Positions 25,881-38,657 of a stretch of 47,944 nt of DNA are shown here, in pieces; position 1 is the first letter of the stretch; each line of letters opens with the position of its first letter. This DNA comes from Saccoglossus kowalevskii (taxonomy: Eukaryota > Hemichordata > Enteropneusta > Harrimaniidae): NCBI RefSeq assembly GCF_000003605.2, contig NW_003135352.1, positions 449,486 through 497,429 of the forward strand, read 5' to 3'. Position numbers and translations under genes: made by a program. Below the pieces are notes generated by a model. It was not told where the DNA came from. It searched no databases and worked only from the letters and a program-made list of their open reading frames with translations.

Positions 25881-28767
25881 GCTTTACAAAAATTTCGTTT
25901 CCATCGAAAATATATGGTCTAAACAAATTCAAAAATGCATATTAAATAATTATATTTTTTTGAGCATGTATAATTTTGTGCAAGTTTAAGTAAAAAAAAA
26001 TAGTGAATAAAATCATATTTGGTAAAAATATTAATGGTAAACTGAACATGTTTGACATTAGCAACAATGTCATGATAATAAAAAAAAAAAATAGAAAATT
26101 TGTTGTTTTAAATAGAAACATGAAGGATAAAAAATAAAAAAATAAGGAATTCAAAATTATCTTTTTAAATCAGCCATCATCTACAATTCCAAATCTTCAA
26201 AACACACTTTCCATATATAAATATTTGTATTTGTTCAACAGCAAAATTATTAGTTTTGTGAAAATGGATCAAAAAAATTGTAATAATGTAAATATTTTAA
26301 TAATATATAATTTACATAATGTATCTCACTTGGTGTATATTTAGATAATCATTGAGCGTTCACGTGTTTACTCAAACTGTTAAGACAAGCACGTTAAAGA
26401 TTAACCACAAATAGAGAGACATATTGATAAAATTACAATATTGGTGGTTTTTACCCGGTGATTTATTCAGGCTACTTTTGCCCGATGATTTTTTCTAATC
26501 TTGCTCAATTTACTTTAAGGCCATTTTTATGATTTTGTGTTCTCATTGGCTTAAGCAAAAAATATGAAATATGATAAATTTGCAGTTTGGAGGTAAAAGC
26601 AGGGGGTAACAGTGATCATCTAATTTACGTTGATGGGTTTTTTCGGCAATGCTGTATGAGACATTGCATTAAAAGTGAGTAGTCAACTGTCTCTGCATGG
26701 AAGTTCAGAAGCAATTTTTCAGTGATAGACCTCCCAGTTTGTCTTTTCATGTCAAAAAATAAGTTGAAAAAAAAAAACTCTTATCACTTCATTGAGAAAT
26801 GTTATTAAGTGCTTTGATCTCCCCCGTTGAGGCACTCCAAGCAGTTATATAATAATAAAAGCATTAAAAGTGATGTTCATATTCTACAAGCCGCCAAATA
26901 AATCCACCGTTTTTTTATTTCCAGAAACGGGAAACAATTCTTTTTCTGAGAATTCATAGAGAGTTAAATTGTGTCGGAATATAAAAGAAGAAATTAATCA
27001 TAATGTTCATAATCAGTCGTATTACTGTGGCCGCTAGCCAGGGAGTAAAACGACGAGCCAGGATGTCATACTGTCTCCCGGCTAAAAGAGTTTTTATAGA
27101 CAACTCAGGATCATAAAACGTATATATATATCAATTGTAATTACTTTTAACAAAAGCTGGGGTTCTTGTACTGAACTAAAAGGATGAATACATGTCAAAC
27201 TTCTCTCGTCGTTCAGAGTGTGCACTACAAAAGAATTTGAACAACTATCTCTTTAAGCACGCTGGGTTTATTTACGTCTAAAATTCGATAAAAAACTTTG
27301 GTTATTTATATCAGAACAGTGATTGGTGAATCTGATGATAAATGGGTCAGGTGATAAAAGTGAGTTGGGATGCGGTTGTCGTGACGCCACAGCTGCATAT
27401 CCATCTTGGTTACTTTATGTGATGGCTAGACAGTTGTTTGTTCATATACAATGCAACTCCTTTGAATAGAGAGATTATGGAGGCCTTGTTCACGGCAGAT
27501 GTTCTTTGGATCCTTCATTTGAAACAGTGTCTGAGTGGTGTGCGTTTACCGTGGACGTGGATGGTGCCAAACGCTGATCCAGGGTTCAAAGCCAGTGCAT
27601 AATATGGTAATGCATAAAACGTGATATAATCACAAACTGATGCGACAGATAAATAATACCCAAAGTAGCACTGCGTAACAATAATGATATTAAATTGAAT
27701 GCACATGAGATACAATCTGTAATGGTTTGTTAAATAACGTTTAAATAGCCAGTTTTGCATATCTAAAAAAACACCCAAACATTGCTATGCAGAATCAGTA
27801 AAATAGAGTCAAATTGCAAACTTTTTGCCCCAAATCGTTTAGAAATGTTTTGTGAGAGAGAGTTGGTCACATTGCTAAGATATGCTCTCTTTGTGGAGTG
27901 CTCCATCCCATGTGCACGCAATCTTTCTTTACTTTCATAGTGCTTAGAGGCAGATGTCCCTTTCTCCACGCCATGTTAGATAAATCATATTCCCTGTCTT
28001 GGCAGCTCCCTCCTGAAAGCTAGGTAGGGATTAGGGACAATAAGCTTCATTGTATACAACTGTCTTTTAATTGAGACTCGCTGGAGTGCGACAGCCATCT
28101 GCAAGTAGCTGCGATGCTATTGTATCTTGGCCGGGACAATACTGGGAGACTCTGCACTTCCATTCAAAGACGGTTTGTTTATGGAGGAATGAGGACAATA
28201 CATATGGACTGGGAGGAGCGGTCACACAACGAGTGAAAACCCCACAGGCCATGTACTGAATCATATAAACAATGTAATATGCGTCACTTCTGTCCCCATC
28301 AGGACACTGATTTGAGACTAGATCTGTCTATTTCTCGGAGGTACAACGACTAGCAGGCTGCTGCCATTACTTTCTGGTGACTGGTTTGGTTCTCTTGTTT
28401 GTTATCATAGCTGTTAGGTAAGATTTGGTATTTATGTGGGAATTAATTCAGTGAGTGTTGTATTTGTCCATCTTTTCTTATTGGAAGTTTTACCAAGTGG
28501 AGGATTCTGTCTTTGTACAACCATCTTTTGAGGTACTTTATTTTAAGTGATAGTTATCACATGTAGGGATGAAGTCCCTTCTGAATTTTATGTGTGGGAG
28601 ATCGTTAGTGTTATTCAAAAATAATTATCTGAAATTAAAAAAGAAACTTTGTTTCAAACTAAATGTAACTCATTCGGTGAAACTACCAACTGATTCTGAG
28701 TATTAAGAAAAAGTAGCGGCTGTTATCACCAACTGAGGAAGTTTCAGTTATTTAATCACCAGAGGAT

Positions 28768-28849
28768 AGGGAGTCACTTGGCTCCAGACTGCTGAACTTG
28801 ACAAAGCTAGGGAGACACTTTTCTCCAGACTTCTGAAATTGACAACCCT
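28768..28849. repeat. 41-bp imperfect tandem duplication
   Basis: agggagtcacttggctccag at 28768 is followed at 28809 by agggagacacttttctccag, and the following gaact/gaaattgacaa is also duplicated. Confidence 0.85.
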
Positions 28850-29270
28850 ATGAAGAGTGATGAAGCCCAGTCAAATGAAAGTATTAAAAGAAAATCCACT
28901 TAAAACCTTAAAGTACAAGTGTCAGAGATAACCACCGATGTGGCTAATGCAAGTACTTATTAGACTGACACACAGACAATGATCTATGATCACTATCTTG
29001 TGTTAGGTATGTTTCGACATGAACACCGTCATCCTTGTGCAAGTGTCACTAACCTTGAGTAGAACAGTAATAGAACGGTTCACTCAAATACTTACGATGC
29101 ACTCAATGTTCACTCAGCCTCTTATCTTAACTGATAACTCAAACTCTCATCTAATTGCTGCCGATTTTCTTTGGAAAAATGTTTCATCAATCTCTCTACC
29201 TTCTGATCGGTGTTGAAATATTCCCCATCAATTCATCTGTAACAGCTTTTGTGATCCCTTATCCTGCTTA

Positions 29271-29286
29271 ATTTGCATATGCAAAT
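29271..29286. promoter_or_regulatory. Perfect palindromic double POU octamer
   Basis: ATTTGCATATGCAAAT is its own reverse complement and consists of two overlapping octamers (ATTTGCAT and ATGCAAAT). POU-class factors bind such octamers; occupancy here is unknown. Confidence 0.5.
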
Positions 29287-31254
29287 TGTACTTACTTTTG
29301 TATGATTCACTGCATTTAAAAAAAAAAAGCAGTCTTGATTTATATCAACAGTGGTGCATTTTTACTGAAAGTTATGTGGTGCAATGTATGTTTTTAAGAA
29401 AGTTAGGTAGTACTATACTGATCTGAATTTGCATAATCTTGTGGCACTTGGAATTGCATCCCAATCCGAGAAAATACTTGGACATGATTATTTACGACCT
29501 GGCTCATTTTATGCAAGTCTTCGTCAGTATGAACACATCTCTTGTCAGACCTTTTAACACATGTAATCAGTTTGATCTACGATTAGCTACTCTTGAATCA
29601 TCTTGTACTCCTTAACTCCCTAAGGATTGTCAATTAACAGAGATAATGGTGAGTCTAGGTGGTCCCAGGGCAGCCATTAAAGCTTCTAATCACTGTATTT
29701 GTACTGCTAACCTTTGTAGAATGTACTAGAATAGATAGTCAATTAGAAGATTTTGCACTTTGTGTCTAATCTGATGACTCTTCGAAATGGAGAGAGAAAA
29801 AAAGATGAGTTAAAAGTGTGTTTTAAATGATAGCGACTGTTGTTATCTAGAATGGGCTGTGAAGTTGATAGACAGGTGGGCTTTGGTTGATGGTGTGTTG
29901 CATTTTAAACTAAGCTCTCAAAAAAATAATGTTTTTCGTTGATAGAGTATATTATAAACACTTAACTCCTAAAGACTAAGTTTCAAACATTAAATTACAA
30001 AAAGTTTTTTTTTGGTGGAGGGGGTGGGGGTGGGGCTTGACCACCATAATACATGATTTAATATGATTTAATATCATGAGAATATATATATAAATAATGA
30101 TATAATGAAATGTCATAATTAGGGGAGTGATGAGTGGCCTTTAATTATAATAATTACTATCCAAATAAAAAAGAGGAAAACTTGATTTAACATGTAATTT
30201 TCATACGGTAATAATTCTGAAATATTAGCTTTCATTACATGTCTTGGATAACACAAACCTTGGTTTTTAGATTAAACACACTAATGAAAAGTTAATAGAT
30301 TCACCAAATATTGGAGATTGTATTACTGATGAAATATGACTCATAAAACATGGCCAGTAAGACTGATACAGAACCAATTGCGAGAGTGTGTTTACTTTTG
30401 GAGTAACCATATCAGTAAACAAATGAACACGATAGAAGTAGTTCAAGATTGGTCAGTCTGGTTGCCGGGTTTTTGTTTTTTGTTTTGACTATTCATCAAA
30501 TCTTCCTTTTTTCATCTGTTGATGAAATTCATTTAAAACTGATAATTTATTTATTTATTTGCATTTAGGCTTAGTTTGTGCACTTTAGAATCACGCAGCA
30601 TCGTTTTGTGGCACATTTTCACAAATATTAATTTTTTTTTCATACATTTTTTTTTTATTGACAGCAAAATAATTTTCAAAATTACATTATTATTATCTCC
30701 CCAAACACCTATGAATATTTGAGAGTTTCAAAGTCAACTTGTTGATCAGTTGCGCCCCTCCTGCATCAGTCTATACTACTAACAAAACATTCACTTAGCC
30801 AATTCCTATAATCAAATCAAGCGGGGGCCCATAAATTATAATGGAACACCGATTTTAAATGATCAGTTAAAGAAAAGATAATGCACCATCCATTACCATG
30901 CAGACAGCGACCATATAATTTTTCCTGTATTATAGAAAAGCGGTAATAGCAGCCTCACAATGTTGCCTTCACTGCTGAGTATCGTAGTCGTCGTCGGCCA
31001 ATCCATCAATATTTCAGAGCGGTGAAGACGAAAAGTTGTTTGCGGAGACACAAGGCAATTTGAGTGTGGAAGGAGAACATGTGTTGTTGTCATATTAATG
31101 GTATGATTAAGAGAGACTCTGGGATAATATATCACGACTCCCATCATTTCAGCGGCCCTTCAGGATGCGAGCTGTCTCTTTTCTCCCTATTTATCCATTT
31201 TAACTCTTAGTACAGGAGAGGAAGAAAGTGGTCCACCCGATGACTTAATTATCT

Positions 31255-31600
31255 NNNNNNNNNNNNNNNNNNNNNNNNNNNNNNNNNNNNNNNNNNNNNN
31301 NNNNNNNNNNNNNNNNNNNNNNNNNNNNNNNNNNNNNNNNNNNNNNNNNNNNNNNNNNNNNNNNNNNNNNNNNNNNNNNNNNNNNNNNNNNNNNNNNNNN
31401 NNNNNNNNNNNNNNNNNNNNNNNNNNNNNNNNNNNNNNNNNNNNNNNNNNNNNNNNNNNNNNNNNNNNNNNNNNNNNNNNNNNNNNNNNNNNNNNNNNNN
31501 NNNNNNNNNNNNNNNNNNNNNNNNNNNNNNNNNNNNNNNNNNNNNNNNNNNNNNNNNNNNNNNNNNNNNNNNNNNNNNNNNNNNNNNNNNNNNNNNNNNN
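31255..31600. other. Assembly gap
   Basis: 346 undetermined bases (N). Nothing can be said about its content; the stated length may be an estimate. Confidence 1.
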
Positions 31601-32022
31601 AATTTAGGGAAATCATCTAAGCTGTATTTTTACTGATTCTTTCTGAAATAACTAGCAACGATTTACCTGTCTATAGATAATCATGCGTTGTATACAATCA
31701 TCAGGCTTAGAACTAACAACATTCTAAATATCTTTAAATCCTTGTCCCCGACCTTTGACACTCAGTGCATGAGAAAACTTTATTCCATGTGTGGGAAATA
31801 TTGCATAGTGATGTTAAGGCTTTGTATAGGAATGGAATAGTATATGAGCTCATACAATATTAATCAGATCTGATAAGATCCCGTGTCTATAAAACCCTTC
31901 TATAAAGGCAGGTTTACACAAGGCAATTCATGGTCCAACACACCAATCAACGCGTACCTTGCCTCTTTAGTTTCCTTGTGTGTATGATATAATAATAAGA
32001 TTGGTAGAAGATAAAACCGGTC

Positions 32023-32184
32023 CTGTAAAATGCTTTATTTTTGCTATTTCTGCAGAAGGTGATAATGAAATCCAGTGCGCATACATTTTTTCTTATATTT
32101 TACCTTCAGCTCATTAAAAAAAAAACACAAAAAAAGTCTTTTCATCGAAAATTAATTCCAGCTAAAATAAAGTATTTTATTTAC
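32023..32184. mobile_element. Palindromic MITE, copy 3
   Basis: ctgtaaaatgctttatttttgc at the left (20-base core ctgtaaaatgctttattttt) and aattccagctaaaataaag plus tattttatttaca at the right; the central part lies next to a poly-A tract. Confidence 0.75.
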
Positions 32185-32335
32185 ATTTGTTGTTTATTTA
32201 GGGAACTGCTCGCTCATCACTGTAGTTAATTGCTTCGTGTATCAATGTGTGTTTTTGGTGCATTGCCCAAAGAATCACCTCATGTAGAAAGGCATTTATA
32301 AATCAGAATTGGTGCCAAAGTCAACTTCAGGTACT

Positions 32336-32524
32336 ATTCACAAAATAGTTCTATTTATAGTCTGCTCTTTTCCAAGTAAAATTTTTTGATAAAAAGCTAG
32401 AAGTAATGTCACATTTTCTCTGTTTAGTCTAAAATTATGATTGAATTCAGTGAAAATTACAGAAAATGTGGAAAAAATTACCAAAATTTGAGAAGGGAAA
32501 AAAATTTGGCACTCAATGGGTTAA
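32336..32524. mobile_element. Truncated copy of the TTAA MITE family
   Basis: Starts inside the element at attcacaaaatagttctat and runs to the right end caatggg followed by TTAA (32521-32524). Its reverse complement resembles the fragment at 1669-1810. Confidence 0.7.
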
Positions 32525-35523
32525 TTCAAACTAGAATTGGAAAACCTAAAAATGAAATTTAATAAGCAGCAACAACATTTTCGTACTACAATTTGAATAA
32601 TTTTCTTTAAAATTTTTGCATTAAAATAATTCTGTATTAAATTGACAAAAACAGCTATGTTCTATTTTGTTTTTGCGGGCAATCGTGCTCTTCAGAAGAG
32701 AACTAGATTAAAACACAAATAAATTGACTAATTTCAAACGCAAACCAAAGCCTTGTTATACAGATAATCAGTATTCATAGCGAGGGACTACTGATGTTTG
32801 GTAAAAACCTCAACAATACTGCCAACATTTTCTCTCATCTTATCCCGATACAACGGTTGTGGGAAGCCACAGGAAATAGTATTCACCATGGTATATATGC
32901 GCTTGTCAGTCACTCCTGGTCTCTTCCTTTTCCCGCCAAATTATATAAGAAACACTATCTATCCTCTCCACATTTCACAAAATTGCTTTGATTTATAATC
33001 TTCATCAAACCTAATCTAAATTATATAGTTGATTTTTAACCAAGACAGAAATTATAGTCTGCTCACAAAATATTGATAATATTTCAATCATTTTTGGACT
33101 ACAGTTGTTTACTGTATCTGTGCAAAGTGAAACTAAATCTGTTTGAAATCTGTTTTGGATTGAATTTTTTTTTTTTTTTATAAAAGTTACAACTGAGACT
33201 AGAAAACATACTTTGAGCAACAGGCTGTTTCTCACCCACCTGAAAACAAAAAATGCTTCCTATTAATGTTGTTTGGTTCTTTTGTTCATCACTGGAAGTG
33301 CGTGCAACTTGATTGCATTTCAGTAAAAAAATGATGAATTTTTCATTTATTGTCATCATTTATGAAAAAAAGAGTTATTGTTATGTCAGGGCTTTTGACA
33401 CTTCATAATTTGTTGCTCTTGTGAGAAACGGCAATAAAAAAAAAAAAATTGGACATCTCCAACATGAATTATTGTCCTCGGTGCCCTCATCTTTTTAATG
33501 TATTTTGCCCATTTATAGATGTCATTTTTAGCTCGTATGATAAAGTATCTATTTAGGCTGATGTAATTGGCCTTATTTAATAAAATGAAACATGTCAAAG
33601 GTCACCATTTATCATTGTCAGTCTTTATCATCACCTGTCATAAAAAGATTTGAGAGCATAAATATGAAACAGAAATATTTTTCCCCCTCATCATTTGTTT
33701 TTAGTATGATGCTTTCATTGTGTTAAGAACATTCCATTTCTGGAGGTAGGGGTGAGAGGGTTGATGGTGGCAAGAGGGTGAGGGGAAGCTGTAAGGTGTT
33801 GTAGTATCACGCATGTTGTATGGTTACGTTTTATCATAAATATTTTCCATAATTAACCAACGCTTGACAAAAACAAAATAACAAAACAGGAGAATTCAGG
33901 CAGTTTAAAATATACACCCTATATTAATGGCATTTGGTGTAATAATTTAAATAACAAATTGAAAAAACAAATTTGTTGTAGGGAAACAGATTTGATGAAT
34001 TAAGGTTTTTGTTAAAAAAATCATTTTGATCGATGAAGTTAGTGAGACTAAAATATGGAAGGTTTCATCATGTTGGTATTACTGTGATTGGTTGTATAGA
34101 GTATTAAGGCCCCCTAGTGTGCCATAAAAGAATAGCTGTTACATACAACCATAAATTTTAACTGACATGCCACTGTACAGTAATTGGAAAGTACTGTTCT
34201 GTTGTTTTTTTACATTTTCTCCAAATTTTTCTCATTTCCATATCTAGAAGATCCTGAGAATAACATTTTTTTTTGGCAGTTTTGATTGGCCAAATGGAAA
34301 TGATTTTGTTGTTGTTACTGTAATTAAATTGTTCACATCGTTGCCCCTCCTCCTCCTACTAGCTAGGCTGTTCTAAATATCATTGGCATCCCCACTCCTG
34401 AATGTACTTGAAACTGGTTTAATGACAATGGATCTTGAATAGCATTATAATATGTAATTTGAATGTCAGAGTAGTCTGGTCAGTGTTGTCATGCAGTAGA
34501 ACAGCACCTTGATTTGCTACTCAAACTCCTCTCAGTTCAATGAAGGTAAGCAAGCAAGAACATTTTTCAAGTTGAAACAAATTCAATAATCATCGTTTGA
34601 TTGCTAAAAATAGTTGTTAACTTTCAATATTTGCTGTTGTTTTCAAAATGAAAAAACCCACAAATATATAGTTTCTTGTAAATGCATGATTGCATGATTT
34701 GGAAAAGAGTTTTCTACTGGGTGAATTTGTTTGTGGGCTTTTTTTTTTTTTTTTTTTTTTAAACCAAAAATGTCAAAACTGATTTATTTTTTCTCTGAGT
34801 TGGAAAAAAATTCAGTGGTACTGTAAAGACAGGAAGTTACTCTACATTTTACCAAATAACGCCATCAAATTGTCAAATCGCCAAAAATGTCATATATGAC
34901 AATATGGCATGTGATGCAGAGTCAAAAGTTAACAGTAAACTATTTTGGGATAGAGAAACATAGTCACTGAAAGTGTTTTATGCTGAAAAAACAAAGATGA
35001 GCTTCATAGTAAAGAAGATGAAAAGTGAAATTGAATCTTTAATTGAAAACTGTTTGTTTATGCGAAGTGAGGAAAGATGTGAAACTGATCTGGATGAGAA
35101 TCATAGCAGCCGTGGTAACCTCACTTGATGCTCTGTCATCCTCTCAAACTCAGGAGGAGCATCTCAAATATTTAGTTTTCATGTCTTGTTGCATACTTAG
35201 AATCTCATTTGTAAAAACACTTGATCAAAAAAAAAAATCATTGGGGAACTGCTCTTTTCCAAGGAAACAGAATTTCTCCTGAAAAAAAAGTTTGTGGCTG
35301 TCACTGAGGCTTTTGAGATGAACCCTTAAAATATGCTAATTGTGTGAACATCATTGTGCTTTGCAGATCTCATACTGTGTACTGAGTTAGTCTAATGGCA
35401 TCATGTTGATCTACTTCAAGTTAAAATTAATGTCTTGAGACTGAACACTTTATCAGAGTTAAACACAGCAGATGGACTTGTTTGGGCATCTATTGAACTT
35501 TGACCTAAGCAGGTTTTCATCTT

Positions 35524-35537
35524 GTTACCATGGCAAC
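35524..35537. promoter_or_regulatory. Second exact RFX X-box
   Basis: The same 14-mer GTTACCATGGCAAC as at 22962, here within the longer near-palindrome CTTGTTACCATGGCAACAAG. Confidence 0.6.
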
Positions 35538-36395
35538 AAGCAAAATTTTACAATTTTGTTTTTCCAGATATAAAAAAAAATTAAAATTGTAATAGTTACT
35601 TCATAGGTTATTCATCCTATTCAACATTTCATAAAAAATGTATACTGCTTTACTGAGAATTAATGTGAGTCTACTGCGCTGTATTCATAATACAGAAGGG
35701 GAAATTGCTGCCTTTGTGTCAGGCTGCCAATCCACATTCTTTTATTGAAAAAATAGGATAGTTGTTTTTATGTAAACTTAACCAGATTATGAAGACCTTC
35801 TGACTCCCCATCTAAGATTATTTGATTTACTCCCGAAGTTCTCCTCGCTTGGAAACCAAACTATAATTACAAGCGTCGGATTTCATCGCTAAAAGTGAAT
35901 TCTATTGATTTTGTCTTGCCGAATTAAGCATGCGTGAAAATGAAAAGACTATTTTGGTGATGTCACTCTGACAAACTACCAATAATAGAACAGATCAAAT
36001 TTCATAATGAGACAACCTTTTATACAATCAAGTCTGTAAATGAAACGCATTATTGATTATCGCATGATTTTATTAAAAAAAAATCATCCTCAACAGAACC
36101 CGCAATAAAATAGTTTTGATTGACACATGTATAATATGAACAAAATAATCATCAAAATTGTCTATTTTCTGATAAGCCCCTCTAAGCTTGTTCTCCTACA
36201 GGAATATTTTAAACCATGCAAAGCTAACATAAAAAAACATACTTCGAGTGTTTTAAGCGAACACGATAAATCTTCTTGACTCAAATGAATGAGTATCACA
36301 CATGTGGGCGTTGATGTGTTGCAAATGTTGCAGTTTTCTAAGGGTAAACAAATATTCATTTCTGAAAATATTTATAAAAATAGATTTTCAGAAAG

Positions 36396-36445
36396 TTAGG
36401 GAGTTTGTTTGAAGACTGTCTTAGGGAGTTTGTTTGAAGACTGTC
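36396..36445. repeat. Perfect 25-bp tandem duplication
   Basis: Two identical adjacent copies, 36396-36420 and 36421-36445, of the unit beginning ttagggagtttgtttgaaga. Confidence 0.97.
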
Positions 36446-36838
36446 TTCTCCTGCCTCATCCTGTACTACACTAATAAACTACAGCTACAACTTTGATTGT
36501 ATATCGTAGCCACTCCTTCATACAACCAAATAAACCTCTAGTATGTTTATTTGGGTTAGCTAGAGACTTAATTGGACTGCTTGATAGTCATTGTCTGAAC
36601 CTGTCCGTATCTGTGTGTATTCTTGCCAAATTGTCCCCAGGTTCCATTGTGGTGGTTGTTTAGACTACGGAGGGGAGATGGCAGCAGCTCATAGTGCTTG
36701 CCGCAGATAATGTGCTGTGAATGCAAAGTAAACAGAGAGACATTCACTCTTCAGTTGGAAGCCCTGGGAGACACCACATAGTAACATAATGTAATGATTT
36801 GGGCTTGCCATAGTAATGGGGCAGTGGTAAAAATGTGT

Positions 36839-37111
36839 GATAGAATAGAATAGATTAGAATAGAATAGAATAGAATAGAATAGAATAGAATAATACTAGA
36901 GTAGTTTAATACTAGAATAGAATAGAATAGAATAGAATAATACTAGAGTAGTTTAATACTAGAATAGAATAGAATAGAATAGAATAGAATAGAATAGAAT
37001 AGAATAGAATAGAATAGAATAGAATAATATTAGAGTAGTTCAATAATAGAATAGAATAAAATAGAATAGAATAGAATAGAATAGAATAGAATAGAATAGA
37101 ATAGAATAGAA
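36839..37111. repeat. Large (AATAG)n pentanucleotide array with higher-order structure
   Basis: About 270 bases of AATAG repeats are interrupted at three points by a related variant (aataatactagagtagttt and its degraded forms near 36889, 36935 and 37024), so blocks of pure repeat plus variant have been duplicated as larger units. Confidence 0.95.
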
Positions 37112-38644
37112 ATAAAAAGTGTTTATTCTTCTGCTTGTCCTTAAAGAAATTGATAATGTGACTAAGTTAAGGTGGTGTACAATCAATATTGACACAAACC
37201 AATTGGACAGGTCATTGGAGTGGTATCTAAACATGGTTGACTTGTTATTGATCAATGACAGTGGAAATATCTACTTCACCATGTCGAGCGTCAACTTGAA
37301 AGTTTCCATAAAAGGAAAGTTTTTTTTTTTTCTTTTAGGGGTTTGTTGTCTAGTGCCAATATATGACTGTGTAACTTTTCAGATTGGCTTCTGTCGGTGT
37401 GTTTTTTTAAAATTTTATGGTTTCTTTTAATATTGGCTTACTTGCATATAATTTTATTTTAAGATTGATGTATTTCGGAAACTTGAAAAAAATAATTTCA
37501 TGACTTCTTCATTTATCACAAACATCACTCTTAGAGATGCCCTCTTCTGTCTTCTCCTTGAATTGCCAGGTATGCATGATCATATTTCATTTTATAGTAG
37601 CATGATAACAAGAGCATTAAACTCAAACTCACAAAGGGTGACAACAGCGCGATAAATTGATGAATTACCTTTTAAAAAATATCACTAAGTTTTATTACAG
37701 CAAAGCGACCATCTCTAATCTCGTTAATACAACATACACTTCGATTTGGCTGAATCATGTGACGCGCAAGTGTTGGACAGTCGTGATTTTATGGTCCCTT
37801 CGCGGTGACATAGACCAGTCTGTTACCTGTTTCATTTCATGTTTGATTCGTTATCAAATGTCAATGGCAGACGACAAAATTATTTAAGTGAAATTGAGCC
37901 ATAAAGAATAAGTGGCAACGGTTCGCTTTCGAAATCCCAGGTGGATGGTTGCATGTATTTACACGTAACGGGTATGTTTGAAGCCATGAAAAATTGGTTA
38001 TCGTAATTGAAAGTGCTTGTGTTTTAATTTAGAGGTGTCAGCAGTGAGATCGGATGACAAACGGTGCACCTAGTGAGCTAATTTTATTATCTGTACATCA
38101 ATAACTCGCAACGAAAATGACATCTCAGCACAAACCGCCTCAAGTGAATTATAACTAAAGTATCAATCGCTATGACAATACAATAATTTCAGCGTATACG
38201 ATCCATTTCATAAATCCAACGTAGCTCATCCTTTGTGCTTGAATCACCGACAAGTAAATTTTTTACTGCCATCACTCAGAAATTTCCCAGTCTTTGCAAT
38301 AAACGCAAAATTATATTAGAAATTTAATGTGATTATTCGGGTCCTCTTTGAGCGTATATGGATCTGTTTTCATTTTTGCTACAGGGGTATTTTCTATTGC
38401 TGTTATTACGAGTATTAATAACGTTAGTTTTATTGCCCGTGGGATGCAGTACAAGAATTGACATCTCTCCTATTTCACTGTCATCCATGATATTGAAACG
38501 ATACATCTAATCAGTTGCGTCTCTACACCATTACTTTTTTCGTATGAACTCCTCATCAGTAGTTTTGCCCTAGACTCTGATGTCAAAGCTGTTCTTTAAA
38601 ATGACCTCCCTCCTCCTGGTTACTAGCCAATCCAGTAATCAGTG

Positions 38645-38657
38645 CCCCCCCCCCCCC
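38645..38657. repeat. Poly-C run (13)
   Basis: Thirteen consecutive C on this strand. Confidence 0.9.

Larger units (their letters stand above)
18200..31254. other. Long non-coding stretch, third section
   Basis: No supported gene. Holds two MITE copies, microsatellites, one X-box and the palindromic octamer pair listed separately, and a G-rich tract near 30014-30035. A tract of balanced composition at 28070-28415 ends in TTAG|GTAAGA and could be an alternative 5' exon, but nothing proves transcription. Confidence 0.7.

Noticed and set aside
27575-27595. tRNA B-box-like GGTTCAAAGCC
   Set aside because: No matching A-box, anticodon arm or acceptor stem around it.
30014-30035. G-quadruplex candidate in the G-rich tract
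   Set aside because: Only three long G runs are present, so it does not meet the usual four-run pattern.
31245-31616. Open frame spanning the run of N
   Set aside because: Artefact of undetermined bases.
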